From: Fibrobacteraceae bacterium
GTDB taxonomy: Bacteria; Fibrobacterota; Fibrobacteria; Fibrobacterales; Fibrobacteraceae
Assembly: GCA_017631885.1 (NCBI GenBank)
Contig: JAGBSH010000005.1
Coordinates: 1 to 64,000, forward strand
DNA: 64,000 bases
Direction: 5' to 3'
Every line of letters begins with the position of its first letter. Position 1 is the first letter of the stretch. The position numbers were made by a program, and so were the translations under genes. Below are positions 55,503 to 64,000 of this stretch, one piece after another. The notes under the pieces were generated by a model. That model was not told where the DNA came from, searched no databases, and saw only the letters and a list, made by a program, of their open reading frames with translations.

Positions 55503-57738
55503 ACCTTACCGGGAAAACACAACGGAATCCGACTTCTTCACTCCAATAACGAGGGTCTTCGTCGTCGCGAGATGTGGCATTGAGTTTTTTAATGCCGTCG
55601 TCAAAAGAGCCGCCCTTGATGATTTTTGTATAACCCATCCAAGAACCTGTTGGGTCAACATCATCTGGAGCAAAATTCCAAGTTGAATAGTTGTCTAAAG
55701 TCCATTCGGCTACGTTTCCAGCCATGTCATAGATTCCCCAGGCATTTGGCCATTTGGAGCCTACATTTTGTGGGCCATAAGCCGAATCTTTTGAAGATAA
55801 ATCACCTGAGTTCTTTTCGTAAATGGCATAGTTTTCTGGTTTACCTTTTTCAAGAGATTCCCAGACAAAGCCGTCGTTTCCGCCAGCACGAGCGGCGTAT
55901 TCCCATTGAGATTCTGTTGGTAAATTACCGCCTAAAGCTTTACAATAAGCTTGAGCATCTAGCCAAGTGATGTTTTGAACCGGTTTATTTTCGCCTTTAA
56001 ATTTAGAGCGATCTTTCATTTTTACATCTAATTTTTTGGCAAGAATCATGCGAGCAAAATCGCCTTGAGTGACTTCTCGAGTCTGAATGGCAAAACCTGA
56101 AATGCCTACAATTTTTCCGCGGAAACGGAAACTTGATGAATCAAGCACCAAATATTCCCGGCGAAGAGAATCCATTTTTAATGGCGATTCTTCTTGTTTG
56201 AGAGAATCTTTTAATGCTACAGGTGTTTCTTCTTTCTTGGGTTCTTCGGCTTTTTTAGGGTTTAGCCATTCTTCAACTTCAGTTTCTTTTTTCAAAGTTT
56301 CTGAAAGTACAAAATGTCCCTTTCCTGCTAAAGCCACTGCACCGATTACGAATTCTATTTTTACAAAACGATAATGTTGTCTTGATTTCACTACATTGCT
56401 GTCAATAATCCAAGCCGGATTGTTTTTATCTAAAGAAACCCGAATTTGAACTTCGCCTACTTTTAATTTTTCAACCATCCCATCTAAATCACCTTTTTCT
56501 AAAGAACCGACCCAATCCACAGAAATGCGACCATTATCGCCTTCAAGATGTAATGCTATTGAATCCATCGGTGGGAGAAGTGGTTTTGAAGGTTCTGCTT
56601 TTGCAAGTGTATCTTTTACTGTTGTATCTTTTACTGCTTGGGCTATAGAATCTTTTTTCGCTGTGGTGTCAACTGCTGGAGCTGATTTTGAACGGAAAAT
56701 TTTCAAGGAGGTTGGTTGAACCATAAAAGAAACTGGCTTTGATTCAAATTCTTCTAACTTTTTAAAGAGGAGTGTGCGCATAGAGTCAACCGGAGCCATT
56801 CTAGCTTTTAACCATAATGCAAGCGCTTTTTCTTTGGTTTGCTTATAAGCCTTTGCATACGCACGATATTTTTCACTTGTTGTGTCTTTTAAAATTCGAA
56901 TGCTTGGGTAAACTTGTTCAAACCATTTTGTAGAAAGCGTGTCTGCCACACTTAAAGACTCTTTGCGGAACAAATCATAAAGGCATTCTACTTTTTCTAT
57001 GGAATCGGCTTCTGAAATTTGGTTTTCATAAACATCTGGATAAAAAGAAACTTCTGAAACTTTAGCTTCCATTAAATTGATTCTAAGGGTGTTTTGTTTA
57101 TTCGGCTGGACATCTATTGCTTCTGTCAATGGCAAATAACCTTCGGCAGAAAAATCAGCGTAGAAGATTCCTGATTCTATAGGAAAATAGCGTTTAGGTA
57201 AAGAAACGTCTTTTTCGGTTTCTGTTGTTAAAAGGACTTTCTTTTCATCTGATACAACATTTAAAATACCTGGAGCAACTACTGATTCAAGACGTTGCCA
57301 TTCTTCATTACGCATAAAATAGAGTACTGGCAAGCGTGGTGAAAATATGTATTTGTCTGTAAAATAAATTTCTGTTTCATCGCGGTATGGTTTGGTGCGA
57401 CGCTTGGCGTAGAACTTCATTTTTAAAGCTTCGTCGCGAGTTATTTTATTTTTTTCTAAATCAAATGCATAAAAAGTTTTAAATGGACTTGGGTTTAATA
57501 GGCCAGAGTAAAAAGCATAATTAGTGCCATCAATTTTACGGCGCATATAAAGTTCTGCTTTTTTTGAAAAATCCGGCTTGCCTGAAAGAATTTTTTGCCC
57601 CGGTTCACCAATTGCCATTAAAGCATTTAAACGCAATTCTTCGCCCAAACGAAATTCATCTGAACGAATAGCATATTTTGAATCTGAAGCAAAAGCCAGA
57701 GCTACAAAACAAAAAATCAAAAGAAAAGACGCTCTCAT
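55501..57738 (-). CDS. Exported SUMF1/FGE-fold protein without catalytic cysteines
   Basis: This 745-aa protein has a signal peptide (1-17), a long unassigned N-terminal region (about 18-330), a Lys/Glu-rich linker (about 335-560, with APAVDTT and PKKAEEPKKEE) and a C-terminal formylglycine-generating-enzyme-like domain (about 570-745). That domain has TREVTQGDFARM, PVQNITWLDAQAYCKALGG, LPTESQWEYAARAGG and GIYDMAGNVAEWTLDNYS, KGGSF and GFRCVFPVR. The two Cys residues that form the active site in true FGE, in the stretch after GGSF, are absent, so it is probably a structural or binding version. It starts nine bases after uvrA and is likely cotranscribed. Confidence 0.82.
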   Translation of the reverse strand: MRASFLLIFCFVALAFASDSKYAIRSDEFRLGEELRLNALMAIGEPGQKILSGKPDFSKKAELYMRRKIDGTNYAFYSGLLNPSPFKTFYAFDLEKNKITRDEALKMKFYAKRRTKPYRDETEIYFTDKYIFSPRLPVLYFMRNEEWQRLESVVAPGILNVVSDEKKVLLTTETEKDVSLPKRYFPIESGIFYADFSAEGYLPLTEAIDVQPNKQNTLRINLMEAKVSEVSFYPDVYENQISEADSIEKVECLYDLFRKESLSVADTLSTKWFEQVYPSIRILKDTTSEKYRAYAKAYKQTKEKALALWLKARMAPVDSMRTLLFKKLEEFESKPVSFMVQPTSLKIFRSKSAPAVDTTAKKDSIAQAVKDTTVKDTLAKAEPSKPLLPPMDSIALHLEGDNGRISVDWVGSLEKGDLDGMVEKLKVGEVQIRVSLDKNNPAWIIDSNVVKSRQHYRFVKIEFVIGAVALAGKGHFVLSETLKKETEVEEWLNPKKAEEPKKEETPVALKDSLKQEESPLKMDSLRREYLVLDSSSFRFRGKIVGISGFAIQTREVTQGDFARMILAKKLDVKMKDRSKFKGENKPVQNITWLDAQAYCKALGGNLPTESQWEYAARAGGNDGFVWESLEKGKPENYAIYEKNSGDLSSKDSAYGPQNVGSKWPNAWGIYDMAGNVAEWTLDNYSTWNFAPDDVDPTGSWMGYTKIIKGGSFDDGIKKLNATSRDDEDPRYWSEEVGFRCVFPVR

Positions 57739-57747
57739 AATAATTCT

Positions 57748-60700
57748 CTATTCTTTAAATGTTTTTTTAAAATTACTTTCTTTTTTAGGTCCGCGTTCAG
57801 AAAAAATCCCTTCGTACATCAAAAAACCACCTTTTTCACCACCACAAGGCCCTAATTCAATAATCCAATCCGATAATCGAATAATATCCGGGTGATGTTC
57901 TACGATAATTATTGTTGCCCCTTTATCTGATAATTTGCGAAGGAGATTCCAAAGGACCTGTATATCCTTTAAGTGCAAGCCCGATGTGGGTTCATCTAGA
58001 AGGTAAACGGTATTTTCGCCAATTTTTGCTGAAAGTTCTGCAGCTAGCTTCATCCTTTGGGCTTCGCCACCTGAAAAAGTCGTTACTGATTGTCCAAGTC
58101 GTAAATAGCCTAACCCCACATCTTTTAAAATTTCAAGAGGCTTTTTAATTTTTGGAAAATCAGCAAAAAATTCACACGCTTCGTGTATTCGCATGTCTAA
58201 AACTTCGGCAATGTTTTTGTTTTTAAAAGTCACTTCCAGAGTTTCTTTGTTGTAACGCTTTCCATTGCATTCTTCGCAAATTTCCCAGACATCTGAAAGA
58301 AAGTGCATTTCTACAGAAATGGCTCCACGACCTTCACAAACAGGGCAACGACCTGCTGCTATATTATAACTAAAACGACCGACATTGTAGCCTTTCATTT
58401 TAGAGCGTTCTGTTTGAGCAAAAAGTTTGCGAATGGAATCAAGAACTCCTGTATAACTTGCAGGTGTTGAACGTGGTGTTCCAGATAGTGGCGACTGGTC
58501 TACAAGCAAAACATTTCCTTTTGTTGCTTTCTTGGATTTTGTCGCAAACATTTTTTGTAATCTGTCATAAATACCTTCTAACACAAGAGAACTTTTTCCA
58601 GAACCAGATACGCCACAGACTGTTGTAATACGGCCTTTTGGAACTTGAACCGAAATATTTTTCAAGTTATGAACGTTCATTTTTTCAAATTTGAAAAATT
58701 CATCTTGTAACGAAACCGGTGTAATTTCTGGCGGATTTTCTATTGGGTTTGAACCAACAAGGTAAGGAACGGTTTTACTCTCTGGGTATTTTTTTAGTGC
58801 GTTTTTCTGAGACAATTCTTTTGGTGAACCAAACGCCACGACTTCGCCACCAAATTCTCCAGCACCAGGCCCTAAATCCAAAATGTGGTCGGCGGCACGA
58901 ATCATGTCTAAATCGTGCTCTACAACGACAAGCGTGTTCCCTAAATCGCGTAAACGGTAAAGCGTTGAAAGTAATTTTTCTGTATCGCTCTGGTGAAGCC
59001 CAACTGTTGGTTCATCAAGAACATAAAGCACGCCTTCAAGCCCGCTTCCAATTTGCCCAGAAAGGCGAATACGCTGGGCTTCGCCTCCAGAAAGTGTATC
59101 CCCTGTTCGGGAAAGACCGAGATAACCTAAACCAACGCCTATTAAAAAATCAAGACGCCCGATAATTTCTCGCAAAAGAGGTTTTACGACTTGTTCTTTC
59201 TCACTTGAAATTTTGAGAGAAGCAAACCAGTCTCTAGCATCTGCAATACTCATGCTAGAAACTTCTATTATGTTTTTGCCTGCTATTTCAACTAATCGGT
59301 ATTCTTTCTTTAAACGTTCTCCATGACACTCTGGGCAAATTTTCCCATAACGGTCATCTACTCCTAGACCAAAACAACGTGGGCAAGCTCCCCAATGCGT
59401 ATTAAAACTGAAATTTTTAGGGTCTAATTGCATGGGTAAAAACCAACCGCAAGAAGGGCAACCAGGTAATTCTGAAAACGCAGCCATTTCGCCATTTTCA
59501 TTTCGCAAATAAAGGATACCTTCGCCATCGCGATAAGCCCGTTCTAAAGCTTCGGCAAGGCGTGCTGCGGTTTTATCTTTTACTTCTAAATGGTCAACCA
59601 ATGCATAAAACGGCCCTGTAGAAAGCGCTAATTCTGTTGGCGTTATCCAAGTGTTTCTCGCTAAAATTTTTCTATAACCTTTTTCTAACAAAACCTTTTC
59701 TAGCGTAGCTGCTTTTTTAGCACTAATAGGAGCAAGAATATCTATCTCTTTTCCTTTTTCATTTATAAAAGCATGCGCTACAATTGCTGCCACACTATGA
59801 AACGAAACGGGCTTTTTACATTTTACGCAATGAACCGTTCCGGCTCTTGCCCATAAAATTCTGAAATAATCATAAATTTCTGTTAAAGTCGCCACTGTAC
59901 TTCGCGGGCTCTTTGAAGCACTCCCTTGGTCAATGGCTATAGCAGGAGCAAGCCCATCAATAGAATCAATACTTCCTCTATCTAGTCGCCCAAGAAATCG
60001 ACGAGCATAAGTGCTTAAAGTTTCTACAAATCGGCGTTGACCTTCGGCAAAAAGTGTATGGAAAGCAAGACTTGATTTTCCAGAACCAGAAACGCCTGTA
60101 ACGACTGTCATTTTATGTCGCGGAATTGAAACCGAAAAATTTTTCAAATTATGTTTTCTTGCCCCACGCACTTGAATATCCAATGAATATTCTGGAGAAT
60201 TTTCACGACAAGAAAGCTTTTGATTTTCTACTTTTTTCCCAAATAAAACAGGCGCCAAATATTTTCCAGTAATAGAACGAGAAGATTTCGCCACTTTTTC
60301 TGGAGTCCCGCAAGTCACAAGACGGCCGCCGCCATCGCCCGCTTCTGGGCCAAGATCAATAATCCAATCAGCACATTTAATAACATCTAAATTATGTTCA
60401 ATAACAACAATTGAATTCCCTAGTTCTCGTAATCTATTTAAGCATTCCAGCAAGCGCCGGATATCTTCAAAATGTAAACCTGTTGTCGGTTCATCTAAAA
60501 GATAAAGCGTTTTTCCTGTACCTGGCCTGCGAAGTTCCGAACTAATTTTTACGCGTTGTGCTTCGCCACCTGAAAGTGTTGTTGAAGGTTGACCTAGTTT
60601 TAAATAGCCTAACCCCACATCTTTTAAAATATTCAAAGGCTTTGCAATTTTTGGAATATCTGCAAAAAACTCACACGCTTCACGAATGCTTAAATCTAAA

Positions 60701-63015
60701 ACATCTTTAATATTTTTACCACGATAAAAAACTTCTAGCGTAGCGTCATTAAAACGTTTACCATCACAGACATCACAAACTACCTGAACGCTTGGTAAAA
60801 TTTGCATATCAATAAGTTGGACACCAGCGCCCTGACAAGATTCACACCGCCCACCAACGACATTAAAACTAAAACGACTCTTTGTATAACCGCGAGCTTT
60901 ACTCAATGGCAAAGAGGCAAATAATTCACGAATATCATCAAAAATTTTCGTATAAGTTGCAGGGTTTGAACGCGGCGTGCGCCCAATTGGCGTTTGGTCA
61001 ATTTCAATTACCTTATCAATATTTTCAATGCCTTCTATGCAATCAAAATCAGCTTTGGGTTCTTCAGAAGAATAAAAATGCCTGGAAAGTTCTCGCCTTA
61101 AAATGTGATTAACAAGCGTACTTTTTCCAGAACCAGAAACGCCTGTAACGACTGTAAAAGTCCCATCCAGAGGGATTTCAACCGTTAAATTTTTAAGATT
61201 ATGTTCTCGTGCGCCAACTACTTTTAATTTTGGCGTATTAGCAGTAATTTGCTTTCGAACTTTTGGCGTTTCTATTTTTTCTTTACCACTTAAAAAAGCT
61301 CCCGTTAATGATTCTTTTGATTTTTCTAATTCAGAAACCGGGCCTACAGCAACAATTTTTCCGCCTTCTATCCCTGCACCTGGGCCAACATCAACCACAC
61401 AATCTGCATGTCGCATGGTTTCTTCATCATGCTCTACAACAAGCAAACTATTCCCTTGAGAACGCAATTTTTCAAGCATAGAAAGCATACGTTCATTGTC
61501 GCGAGCATGTAAGCCAATACTTGGTTCGTCTAAAACATAGAGAACGCCTTGTAAACCAGCCCCCACCGCAGCAGCAAGGCGAATCCGCTGCGCCTCGCCA
61601 CCTGAAAGTGTAGCCGCACCTCTTGAAAGGGTTAAATACCCCAACCCGACAGATTCTAAAAAAGAAAGTCTTCCACGAATTTCTTTAAAAATTTCTCGAC
61701 CAATACGCTGTTCTTTTTCAGTCAATTTCAAATTGTTAAAAAACTCTGCAGAACGTTCTACAGACCAAGCACTCATTTCATGTATTCCATGAGAATGAAA
61801 CCGGACTGCATCTGCAATCGGATTTAATCGCGAACCATTACATTTGGGGCAAACTCCTATTTGCATAAATTTTCTGAAATGAACAATATGCCAAGCATCC
61901 CAAAGTTCTTGCATAACTGGAATCACGCCAGAAACACTTTTTGACGGCGTGCCGTACAAAACAGCGTGTTTTGCTTTTTCTGAAAGATCTTTCCAAGGAG
62001 TTGAAAGTGAAAATTTCATTTCATAAGCAATTTCTCGCAATTCTTTTAAGCCATAATCAGAAAAAATAATTGTCCCTGTATCTTTTTTCTGGCATTTCAG
62101 AGCCCCATTTTGAATAGACAAATTTATATCTGGAACAATCAAATCAGGGTCAAAAACAAAACTTTCTCCAAGCCCTTTACAAGCCTCACACTGGCCTTGC
62201 GCATCGTTAAATGAAAAGAATCGCGGTTCAAGTTCTGGAATTGAAATACCACAACGCACACAAGCTCGTTCAGTCCCTTGGATAGAATACTTACCATTAT
62301 CAAAAAGAAACGCTACTACTTTTCCATCTGTTAATTTAAGCGCACTTTCTAAAGCTTCTCGGACTCTTGAAATATTTTTCTTTTCAAGAGAAAGTCTATC
62401 TACCACCACTTCAATCGTATGCTTTTCATAGCGCACAAGTAAAGGCACTTCATTAGTTCGATAAATTGTTCCATCTACTCGAACACGCATAAAACCTTTA
62501 GCTTGCAAATCTTCTAATTCTTTGCGGTATTCCCCCTTACGTTCTTGAACAATCGGGGCTAAAACAATAAGATTTTCGTTTTCATTTTCTGCATACAAAT
62601 TATCTACAATCTGGTCCACAGACTGGGCTTCAATTTTCTTTTTACACTTAGGGCAACGCACTTCTCCAAGACGCGCAAACAAAAGCCTGTAATGGTCCAT
62701 AATTTCAACAACCGTTCCAACAGTAGAACGCGGGTTCCTGTTCACCGTTTTCTGGTCAATTGAAATCGTTGGCGAAATCCCTCGGACCGATTCTACATTC
62801 GGGCGTTTCATGCTGCCGATAAACTGACGCGCATAAGCCGAAAGCGAATCAATAAAACGACGCTGCCCTTCTTGAAAAACCGTATCAAACGCAAGGCTTG
62901 ATTTGCCAGACCCAGAAACTCCTGTAACCACAACAATAGAATCTCTCGGGATTGTCAAATCCACATGTTGCAAATTATTTTCATAAGCATCGCGAATTTC
63001 AACAGAACGCGTCAT
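57748..63015 (-). CDS. uvrA: Double-length UvrA (two UvrA units in one chain)
   Basis: UvrA recognises DNA damage in nucleotide excision repair. The usual protein is about 940 aa; this one is 1755 aa and holds two complete UvrA units in tandem (about 1-925 and 940-1755). There are four Walker A motifs [10 protein letters not shown] at about 32, 625, 973 and 1468, and four ABC signatures, three LSGGEAQR and one FSGGEAQR. Zinc-type Cys motifs appear in both copies (CPKCKKK and [15 protein letters not shown] and [16 protein letters not shown] and CEECNGKR). The N-terminal UvrB-binding region of copy 1 looks standard, while that of copy 2 is different, so copy 2 may be specialised. Similar long UvrA proteins are known in Chlamydiae. 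Confidence 0.95.
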   Translation of the reverse strand: MTRSVEIRDAYENNLQHVDLTIPRDSIVVVTGVSGSGKSSLAFDTVFQEGQRRFIDSLSAYARQFIGSMKRPNVESVRGISPTISIDQKTVNRNPRSTVGTVVEIMDHYRLLFARLGEVRCPKCKKKIEAQSVDQIVDNLYAENENENLIVLAPIVQERKGEYRKELEDLQAKGFMRVRVDGTIYRTNEVPLLVRYEKHTIEVVVDRLSLEKKNISRVREALESALKLTDGKVVAFLFDNGKYSIQGTERACVRCGISIPELEPRFFSFNDAQGQCEACKGLGESFVFDPDLIVPDINLSIQNGALKCQKKDTGTIIFSDYGLKELREIAYEMKFSLSTPWKDLSEKAKHAVLYGTPSKSVSGVIPVMQELWDAWHIVHFRKFMQIGVCPKCNGSRLNPIADAVRFHSHGIHEMSAWSVERSAEFFNNLKLTEKEQRIGREIFKEIRGRLSFLESVGLGYLTLSRGAATLSGGEAQRIRLAAAVGAGLQGVLYVLDEPSIGLHARDNERMLSMLEKLRSQGNSLLVVEHDEETMRHADCVVDVGPGAGIEGGKIVAVGPVSELEKSKESLTGAFLSGKEKIETPKVRKQITANTPKLKVVGAREHNLKNLTVEIPLDGTFTVVTGVSGSGKSTLVNHILRRELSRHFYSSEEPKADFDCIEGIENIDKVIEIDQTPIGRTPRSNPATYTKIFDDIRELFASLPLSKARGYTKSRFSFNVVGGRCESCQGAGVQLIDMQILPSVQVVCDVCDGKRFNDATLEVFYRGKNIKDVLDLSIREACEFFADIPKIAKPLNILKDVGLGYLKLGQPSTTLSGGEAQRVKISSELRRPGTGKTLYLLDEPTTGLHFEDIRRLLECLNRLRELGNSIVVIEHNLDVIKCADWIIDLGPEAGDGGGRLVTCGTPEKVAKSSRSITGKYLAPVLFGKKVENQKLSCRENSPEYSLDIQVRGARKHNLKNFSVSIPRHKMTVVTGVSGSGKSSLAFHTLFAEGQRRFVETLSTYARRFLGRLDRGSIDSIDGLAPAIAIDQGSASKSPRSTVATLTEIYDYFRILWARAGTVHCVKCKKPVSFHSVAAIVAHAFINEKGKEIDILAPISAKKAATLEKVLLEKGYRKILARNTWITPTELALSTGPFYALVDHLEVKDKTAARLAEALERAYRDGEGILYLRNENGEMAAFSELPGCPSCGWFLPMQLDPKNFSFNTHWGACPRCFGLGVDDRYGKICPECHGERLKKEYRLVEIAGKNIIEVSSMSIADARDWFASLKISSEKEQVVKPLLREIIGRLDFLIGVGLGYLGLSRTGDTLSGGEAQRIRLSGQIGSGLEGVLYVLDEPTVGLHQSDTEKLLSTLYRLRDLGNTLVVVEHDLDMIRAADHILDLGPGAGEFGGEVVAFGSPKELSQKNALKKYPESKTVPYLVGSNPIENPPEITPVSLQDEFFKFEKMNVHNLKNISVQVPKGRITTVCGVSGSGKSSLVLEGIYDRLQKMFATKSKKATKGNVLLVDQSPLSGTPRSTPASYTGVLDSIRKLFAQTERSKMKGYNVGRFSYNIAAGRCPVCEGRGAISVEMHFLSDVWEICEECNGKRYNKETLEVTFKNKNIAEVLDMRIHEACEFFADFPKIKKPLEILKDVGLGYLRLGQSVTTFSGGEAQRMKLAAELSAKIGENTVYLLDEPTSGLHLKDIQVLWNLLRKLSDKGATIIIVEHHPDIIRLSDWIIELGPCGGEKGGFLMYEGIFSERGPKKESNFKKTFKE

Positions 63016-63212
63016 AAAAACCTACAAGGATATAATAAACCAATTTACGCAAAAAACTTTGCCAATTCCACCCCTACAATTTAGAAAAATTTTTCACAAT
63101 ACTGCACAAAGAAGCAGTAAATTTATTAGCTCTGCTAGGTCAAACTGTATTTTTTCTCGAAAATTACGGTTCCGCTGCATTCCAACTGCGTTCTCGCTGC
63201 AAAAATAGCCTC

Positions 63213-63380
63213 GGCTCTGTCAAGTTATGCCGTACAGCTGCGAACCTGCTGCGATAACCAAAATGGCCAAAACAGACTAAAAATGGCGATTTTGAAGCGA
63301 AAATACAGTTTTCGATGGGCTGACAAAACCCAATTTTCTTGCTATGCCAAATTATGCGTATGATTTGACTTAACAGAGCC
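63213..63380. repeat. MITE-like element with 15-bp inverted ends
   Basis: GGCTCTGTCAAGTTA (63213-63227) and TGACTTAACAGAGCC (63366-63380) are inverted copies (13 of 15 match) 168 bp end to end, with no gene inside. A third weaker match (GCTCTGCTAGGTCAAACTG) lies near 63129. No clear target duplication is visible. The whole 63016-63428 gap holds no gene that I can support. Confidence 0.45.
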
Positions 63381-63428
63381 AATAAAAACGATTCGTCAAG
63401 GGATTCCGCAAAAAAATGTCACCGTTTT

Positions 63429-63901
63429 TTAGCGTAGGTCGTCAATGGCTTTTTGCAAGTTCGCGAGGAACTTCCCGCCGTGTGCCCCGTCCATTTGCGT
63501 GTGGTGAAACTGGAACGAAACCGACAACTCATAGTGGAAAAGCTTTCGTCTGAAACACCCCCAGATCATAAACGGGTTGTTGAAAATGCCAGAGTTCATG
63601 CCGACGTGCCGATGACCATGCTGTTCTCGGACAAGTCCCAATCTTGACAACTTTCCGCGACGATTTTTGTGTACTTGAGATAATCGCGGTTGAATGTCGC
63701 CAAGTCCTCGGAAAACGGAATGTCGCAAGAACTGACTTCGCCTTTGCTGTTCTTGACGATTGTATTGACCGCAATGGAATCGTATTGCATCAACTTGCCG
63801 TTTACCAGAAGCATATAAAACTCCTTAACGCTCGCAGCCGCCTTGCCGTGCAGTTCCATCAGTTCGGGAACATCATCGATTGTTGCGACTTCGATTTTCA
63901 T
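63429..63901 (-). pseudogene. Remnant of a chloramphenicol-acetyltransferase-like gene
   Basis: The left part (63596-63901, in one frame) has the CAT-like pattern LLVNGKLMQYDSI, CDIPFSEDLATFNRDYLKY. The end of the gene continues in a different frame (63429-63590) with NPFMIWGCF and VSFQFHHTQMDGAHGGKFLANLQKAI, including the catalytic-type HHxxxDG. So a frameshift near 63595 splits one gene. Residues 1-25 do not look like a CAT N-terminus; the ATIDDVPELMEL stretch resembles a GNAT-like opening, so the N-terminal part may have been replaced. It is non-functional in this state. Confidence 0.7.
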
Positions 63902-64000
63902 TTACAAACCCAGAAGTTTTCATTTCCAAACATAAAAAAAATTAAAAATGGGAAGCAGTCAACATCATACTAAAATTTCTATATTATACATATATGCGCA

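Noticed and set aside
55398-55583. 61-codon plus-strand frame upstream of ilvC
   Set aside because: It has no ribosome binding site and no recognisable domain, overlaps the 3' end of the SUMF1-fold gene, and spans the perfect palindrome.
63164-63382. 72-codon minus-strand frame
   Set aside because: It spans the MITE-like element and matches no family; low complexity of evidence.
1-64000. tRNA genes, rRNA genes or a CRISPR array
   Set aside because: No cloverleaf with a T-loop pattern, no rRNA stretch and no regular short repeat with unique spacers was seen. The 79-bp array has irregular, repetitive spacers and palindromic units too long for CRISPR.

Overview
The window most likely comes from a Fibrobacter-type bacterium (Fibrobacterota), AT-rich outside the left-end insertion sequence. 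The evidence is a copy of the Fibrobacter-specific paralogous domain (broken, 16612-17012), a 1059-aa GH51 endoglucanase laid out like F. succinogenes endoglucanase F, Ser-rich lipoprotein linkers, and C-terminal tails on secreted glycan-degrading enzymes that resemble type IX secretion sorting domains. The assignment rests on recognition by eye and no database search was run. I saw no rRNA, tRNA or CRISPR array.

Layout: (1) 1-1340 holds the GC-rich end of an IS3-family element on the minus strand, cut by the window edge. (2) 1502-11941 is a plant cell-wall block: a GH5 glycanase, an array of 79-bp palindromic repeats, a histidine-phosphatase-fold lipoprotein, and a minus-strand operon for rhamnogalacturonan (a PL11 lyase followed by two SGNH/CE12 esterases, all three ending in a similar carbohydrate-binding module). 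(3) 12170-18739 holds a ThiE/TenI-like protein, pyruvate:ferredoxin oxidoreductase (nifJ), a decayed Fib_succ_major gene, an unknown membrane-anchored protein and about 900 bp without genes. (4) 18740-24256 holds a MetX-MetW fusion, yicC, a RelA/SpoT-type gene and an unknown 196-aa gene. (5) 24268-34312 is a complete 11-subunit complex I operon with fused nuoBC and no nuoE, nuoF or nuoG. (6) 34313-39033 holds more palindromic repeats, a DsbA-like lipoprotein and cel51A.

(7) 39096-48988 holds a small unknown gene, dut, and a type I restriction-modification island in the order hsdR-hsdM-AlbA_2 regulator-hsdS-STAS/HATPase-small ORF. (8) 49205-63015, all on the minus strand, reads in transcription order: a double-length uvrA, a SUMF1-fold protein without the catalytic cysteines, ilvC, an Sfp-type phosphopantetheinyl transferase and purL. 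(9) 63016-64000 is a decayed end with a MITE-like inverted repeat and a frameshifted chloramphenicol-acetyltransferase-like remnant.

How it fits together: the secreted enzymes attack cellulose and pectin. PFOR oxidises the resulting pyruvate and reduces ferredoxin. The complex I cluster lacks the NADH-input module, so reduced ferredoxin is a plausible electron donor to it (inference). The most unusual items are the gene fusions (metX-metW, nuoB-nuoC, tandem uvrA), the extra genes in the restriction locus, and the dispersed palindromic repeats.
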